Shown piece by piece: positions 60,527-64,000 of a DNA stretch of 64,000 bases. Source of the stretch: Lysinibacillus odysseyi (GTDB lineage Bacteria; Bacillota; Bacilli; Bacillales_A; Planococcaceae); the NCBI GenBank assembly GCA_014595895.1, contig JABUKB010000001.1:1736001-1800000 (forward strand), read 5' to 3'. A program made the position numbers and the translations under genes. Under the pieces are notes generated by a model. The model searched no databases. It saw only the letters and a program-made list of their open reading frames with translations, and had not been told where the DNA came from. The first letter of the stretch is position 1. Every line of letters begins with the position of its first letter.

Positions 60527-61672
60527 TTATTGTGTTTCTATCATACCAACTTGCCAAATTCCTTCTGTATTTGGGCGTAGTTTCATCACAAGCCGTAGAC
60601 CAATTGGCGAATCATAGCTAATATGTGTCTCCCCTGTCCCATCTTCTGACACAATCGCCTCCTCAACGCCATTATAAAAAGAAGCAATTCTTTGTTGAAA
60701 TTCCTCTTTTGTCAACGAGTGGGTAGTAAATTGTTGATGATGCTCTTCCTCTGTCAATTGCATATAATTTTTATGTTGTGATGTCAACATATAGTTCAAA
60801 TCAAACTCCTGCTCTAACATTGTTTTGATATACAACTTAGCAATAGTCATCGGCTCTGCACCTTTTAATACGTCTAGCCCCTTGTCCTTCAGTCCTTCAT
60901 ATAGGGCTTGTTCATGCTCCGTTAATACAAGTGTTGATTTGACCTCCTGAATAGCGACAATTTCCCCTACTATGTCTGCTAAACGTTTCACTTCAATTTG
61001 CTGATCCATTTTCACAGCAATTTCTCCTTTACCTACCTGAAATGACGTTGCAGATAGTGGGATAGAAGGATAGGTTGAAGTATGCTCCACATACTGAGCT
61101 AAATCTTTTTCGACGTCAGATGCATTTTCCGTTCTGTCTATATCTAGGACTATCATTCCCGGTAACGCAAGTGGTTGCCCATCCACATACACTTGGTGCG
61201 CTTTGACATCAACTTGATTTCCCGCAACCGCTACAATTTGCGTAGCGCTATGGTAGCCTTTTTCCCCTAGCAATATATAATCCCCGATATGATAACTTGA
61301 TTTCTCCTCTATAATAAGAGGAAAATTCCAAAAATCCTTAAGTTGCTCACTATGAAAATGCTTGTAGTCCACTCTATATACCTGCTGGTCGTCCTCTGCT
61401 GGAACAAATGGTAATACTACTTCATTTTCTTTTAATAGCTTTAACAGCTCCTCGTAGTCCGTAGGTAAGCTTGCAACCGTATAAGGAGGGGGAGATGGGT
61501 TAATTAATATAAATAGGAAAGCAATAGCAAGTATACCGGCTATCGCAACCACTGGTCTATACGTTTTCTTTTTCTGCGGTGCTTTTGTCCGTAACATACG
61601 ATTTTTCATTGCTTCAGTGAACGGGGCGTCTCGTTGGAGCTCTTCATATAATTCCCTTTTGAAATCATTCAT
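60527..61672 (-). CDS. Anti-sigma factor-like membrane protein with S26-like domain
   Basis: Protein of 381 residues. A short cytosolic N-terminal part (about 1-40), one membrane helix (about 41-59), then a large extracytoplasmic region. The stretch GDYILLGEKG...TQIVAVAGNQVDV...VYVDGQPL (about 145-190) aligns by eye with the non-catalytic part of type I signal peptidases (GDxVxxx...KRVIGLPGDTVEI...LYVNGKPL). The catalytic Ser and Lys are not seen. It overlaps the upstream ECF sigma gene by eight bases, the usual layout for a cognate anti-sigma factor. Confidence 0.75.
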   Translation of the reverse strand: MNDFKRELYEELQRDAPFTEAMKNRMLRTKAPQKKKTYRPVVAIAGILAIAFLFILINPSPPPYTVASLPTDYEELLKLLKENEVVLPFVPAEDDQQVYRVDYKHFHSEQLKDFWNFPLIIEEKSSYHIGDYILLGEKGYHSATQIVAVAGNQVDVKAHQVYVDGQPLALPGMIVLDIDRTENASDVEKDLAQYVEHTSTYPSIPLSATSFQVGKGEIAVKMDQQIEVKRLADIVGEIVAIQEVKSTLVLTEHEQALYEGLKDKGLDVLKGAEPMTIAKLYIKTMLEQEFDLNYMLTSQHKNYMQLTEEEHHQQFTTHSLTKEEFQQRIASFYNGVEEAIVSEDGTGETHISYDSPIGLRLVMKLRPNTEGIWQVGMIETQ

Positions 61673-62162
61673 GTATCAATCCCTCCATCTCTACTGATAG
61701 TTGGTCCTTTAAGAGTTTCCGTGCCCGTCTAAGCCTCGTCCTAATCGTATTTTCAGATAGTTGTAACACCTGCACCATTTCATGGACTGTAAAATCTTCA
61801 TAATAATAGAGAACAATCACTTCCCGGTAATGGATCGGCAACTGCCAAACGGTTTCCTTTAACGATTCTTTCCGGACTTTACTGAGTACTTGTCGCTCTG
61901 CCGATATTGCTGTTTTAGTAAACGGCAATATGGTTTGCAAAATCTGCCGCCTTTTCATTCTTCTCAGCTCATCATGACTTTTATTAATGACAATCCTTGT
62001 TAAATAGGTTTTAACAGATGCTTCTCCTCGAAACTGCTGCTGTTTGACGTGGTACGTATAAAACACATCTTGCGTAATTTCTTCCGCTGTTTGAGAATCC
62101 TTTACATATAAATAAGCAAGATGAAATATGTATTCACCGTACATATGAATGAGCTGTTCCAC
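61665..62162 (-). CDS. ECF-type RNA polymerase sigma factor
   Basis: Sigma-70 family protein of 165 residues with region 2 (HLAYLYVKDSQTAEEITQDV) and region 4 (LPIHYREVIVLYYYEDFTVH, then ENTIRTRLRRARKLL). GTG at 62162 is chosen because AAGGGGAGGTG is perfectly spaced. A longer frame would translate that site into an RRRRRGG run. It is followed by an overlapping anti-sigma gene. The signal is unknown. No clear ECF-type autoregulatory promoter was found upstream. Confidence 0.88.
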   Translation of the reverse strand: MEQLIHMYGEYIFHLAYLYVKDSQTAEEITQDVFYTYHVKQQQFRGEASVKTYLTRIVINKSHDELRRMKRRQILQTILPFTKTAISAERQVLSKVRKESLKETVWQLPIHYREVIVLYYYEDFTVHEMVQVLQLSENTIRTRLRRARKLLKDQLSVEMEGLIHE

Positions 62163-62647
62163 CGCTGCACCTCCCCTTCTTCTCCTTCTTAGACGATCCA
62201 TTTTCCTATTATTGTTCATTTTACTAGAAATTCCTCTTATGTATATTTATTCACGTGTATTTTCTCTATTTATTTCCCTATATTACTATTTACTTTTTCA
62301 AAAATTAGGAATATTGTATTCCAGTACACTATTTTCTACTTTAAACAAAAAATATTTTTTTCATACCGTTTTTTTCTCTGTTTCATATTGTCACAATTCT
62401 GTTACATTTGTTGTTTCATCCTTCGGAAACGTTGTGAAATCAACATATTTGAATTCATCCGCCCATCTGTACTAGTACAACTTTAAGCGTTTTTTATTCT
62501 GCTTTTCGTCTCTTTTTTTCTATTTAAAGATACTTTTTTCTTTAAAATTACTATTGCACAATTATTTAATTTCATGTTATCTTCATATCAAGAATTATTC
62601 ACCAAAAATTCTACGCAATAACAACATAAAGGAGTAGAAGAGAAATT
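62163..62647. other. Divergent intergenic region between the sigma and MFS genes
   Basis: 485 AT-rich bases with no credible gene. It contains the dyad GGAATA-TTG-TATTCC (62308-62322), the perfect palindrome TGTACTAGTACA (62468-62479) and a possible MFS promoter. These could be operators for an unidentified regulator. Confidence 0.6.
62554..62583 (+). promoter_or_regulatory. Possible promoter of the MFS gene
   Basis: TTGCAC (62554-62559), an 18-base spacer and TATCTT (62578-62583) preceded by TGT, an extended -10. Confidence 0.4.
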
Positions 62648-63895
62648 ATGAATAAAAACAAATGGTTAATTGCACTTTCCGCAATTGCTATCCACTTATC
62701 TATTGGTGGGGCCTATGCATATAGTGTATATAAAAATCCAATTACAACTCAAATGGGTTGGAGTGAAACAAACGTAACGATCGCCTTTACGATTATGATG
62801 GGGTTAGCCGGGTTCTCAGCAGCATTATTCGGCAGCACTGTTGAAAAGTTAGGTCCACGTAAATCAGCTATGCTTGCAGCTGTATTGTTCGGTTTAGGTC
62901 AGGGTGGTGCCGGTATCGCGATTTCAATGGATTCTGTTGTATTATACTGGGCTACATACGGTTTACTAAGTGGTCTTGGCATGGGGATTGGTTATATTGC
63001 ACCGGTATCTACACTTGTTAAGTGGTTCCCAGACCGCCGCGGTTTAGCAACAGGGATGGCCGTTTTAGGATTTGGTTCAGGTGCTTTGATTACAGCACCG
63101 GTAGCAACAAACTTAATGGAAACGTTCAGTATTTCTAGCACTTATTTTATTTTAGGCATTAGCTACTTTACATTAATGATGTTAGGAGCACTTTATATTG
63201 CTCCGCCAAAAACAGATGGCACATTAAACGTAGACAAATACGCAACAACAACGAAAGCATATGCGCAAATGTCAGCGCGTGAAGCTGTACGTACAAAACA
63301 GTTTTGGATGCTTTGGGCTATGCACTTAATCAACGTAACAGCAGGTTTAATGATGATTTCCGTTGCCTCGCCAATGGCGCAAGAAGTAGTCGGCTTATCA
63401 GTAGCAGGCGCTGCGACAATGGTTGGTTTAATGGGATTATTTAACGGTGGTGGTCGTCTGCTTTGGGCGGCGGCATCTGATTATATCGGACGCCATAATA
63501 TTTTCGTCATTTTCTTTATTATTCAATTAATTGCCTTTACGACATTACCATTCACTTCGAACGTTATTCTATTCCAAGTGCTGATTTTCTTAGTAGTCAG
63601 CTGTTATGGCGGCGGGTTCTCTAACTTACCTGCGTTTGCAAGTGATTTATTCGGTACAAAGCAATTAGGTGTAATCCACGGTTACTTATTAACAACGTGG
63701 TCACTAGGCGGCGTATTTGGACCGCTAATTGTATCAGCTATTTATAATGCAATGGACAGCTATATTCCAGTATTCTATACATTCTCTGCTCTTATTGCAG
63801 TTTCATTCTGTATCTCTTTATGGATTCGCCGTGATGTAACGAAAATGAAGAAACGTCAAGAAGCTGAGCAACTGAATGAAGTGACAGCTTTATAA
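62648..63895 (+). CDS. OFA-family MFS transporter
   Basis: Membrane transporter of 415 residues with twelve predicted membrane segments, of the oxalate/formate antiporter (OFA) subfamily of the major facilitator superfamily. Typical features are the N-terminal GGAYAYSVYKNPI, LGPRKSAM (the loop 2-3 motif position), GYIAPVSTLVKWFPDRRGLATG and the mid-protein GGGRLLWAAASDYIGR. Substrates in the subfamily include oxalate, formate, pyruvate and lactate; none can be assigned. A loosely spaced GGAG precedes the ATG. It is divergent from the sigma operon. Confidence 0.88.
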   Translation: MNKNKWLIALSAIAIHLSIGGAYAYSVYKNPITTQMGWSETNVTIAFTIMMGLAGFSAALFGSTVEKLGPRKSAMLAAVLFGLGQGGAGIAISMDSVVLYWATYGLLSGLGMGIGYIAPVSTLVKWFPDRRGLATGMAVLGFGSGALITAPVATNLMETFSISSTYFILGISYFTLMMLGALYIAPPKTDGTLNVDKYATTTKAYAQMSAREAVRTKQFWMLWAMHLINVTAGLMMISVASPMAQEVVGLSVAGAATMVGLMGLFNGGGRLLWAAASDYIGRHNIFVIFFIIQLIAFTTLPFTSNVILFQVLIFLVVSCYGGGFSNLPAFASDLFGTKQLGVIHGYLLTTWSLGGVFGPLIVSAIYNAMDSYIPVFYTFSALIAVSFCISLWIRRDVTKMKKRQEAEQLNEVTAL

Positions 63896-63904
63896 TAGAT
63901 AAAG

Positions 63905-63948
63905 AAGTATAGACAAAGTCGAAATTCGGCTTTGCCTATACTTTTTTT
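63905..63948 (+). terminator. Terminator of the MFS gene
   Basis: GTATAGACAAAGTC pairs with GGCTTTGCCTATAC (one mismatch, one G-U), followed by TTTTTTT. The left arm shares TAGACAAAGTCGAA with the rpmA terminator at 19321. The last 50 bases of the window hold nothing recognisable. Confidence 0.85.
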
Positions 63949-64000
63949 ATGCTGTTACTTTTACAAGAAGATACCAGCCTGTCTTGAAAACGCTTATGAG

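Noticed and set aside
62149-62475. Plus-strand hydrophobic frame of 108 codons antisense to the sigma factor start
   Set aside because: No ribosome binding site; the hydrophobicity comes from T-rich intergenic DNA.

Overview
The window is chromosomal DNA of a low-GC, endospore-forming Gram-positive bacterium of the Bacillales. The evidence is the set of sporulation genes (spo0B, spoIVFA/FB, spoVB, spoIIB-like, spoVID-like, safA-like), the Bacillus-type order apt-recJ-secDF ... tgt-queA-ruvBA ... pheA-pheB-obg-spo0B-rpmA-prp-rplU-spoIVFBA-minDC-mreDCB-radC-maf ... folC-valS ... hemLBDCXA-engB-lon-clpX-tig, GAGGTG/GGAGG ribosome binding sites and S-layer homology proteins. SLH proteins, a carboxynorspermidine pathway and the pattern of gene losses suggest Planococcaceae/Caryophanaceae (Lysinibacillus/Solibacillus-like). 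That last step is inference.

Layout. 1-8.5 kb: purine salvage (apt), recJ, secDF, comN, spoVB, a DUF421 membrane protein and yajC. 8.6-12.6 kb: tRNA queuosine genes (tgt, queA) and ruvBA. 12.6-17.3 kb: a coat kinase/SafA pair, niaR, a Nudix hydrolase, a DCC protein, pheA and pheB. 17.3-25.7 kb: obg, spo0B, the L21-Prp-L27 operon with its own promoter and leader, spoIVFBA, minDC and mreDCB. 26-33.7 kb: radC, maf, a SPOR-type SpoIIB-like protein, two tandem folC genes, and valS behind a valine T-box. 33.7-41.2 kb: a small membrane protein, a SpoVID-like protein and the haem operon hemAXCDBL behind a PerR-box promoter. 41.3-47.8 kb: an accessory block of three secreted proteins (SLH + von Willebrand A, SLH, and a beta-repeat protein) plus a YjfB-type peptide. 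47.9-55.9 kb: engB, lon, clpX, tig, a TPR protein and proC. 55.9-64 kb: accessory genes, namely two paralogous small membrane proteins flanking a carboxynorspermidine synthase/decarboxylase operon and an SDR, an ECF sigma/anti-sigma pair, and an OFA-type MFS transporter.

From 0 to about 55 kb almost everything is read on the minus strand, in short operons closed by clear intrinsic terminators. The exceptions are spoVB, niaR, proC and the 63-codon ORF. The conserved core joins translation, envelope synthesis, division-site selection, protein quality control and sporulation. The less ordinary parts are the surface-protein block, the polyamine block with its two flanking paralogues, the anti-sigma factor that seems to contain a dead signal-peptidase fold, and several trimmed sporulation proteins (SpoIVFB without CBS, SpoVID-like without LysM). 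No tRNA, rRNA, insertion sequence, prophage or CRISPR array was seen. Start codons were moved inward from the longest reading frame wherever a clear Shine-Dalgarno sequence decided it.
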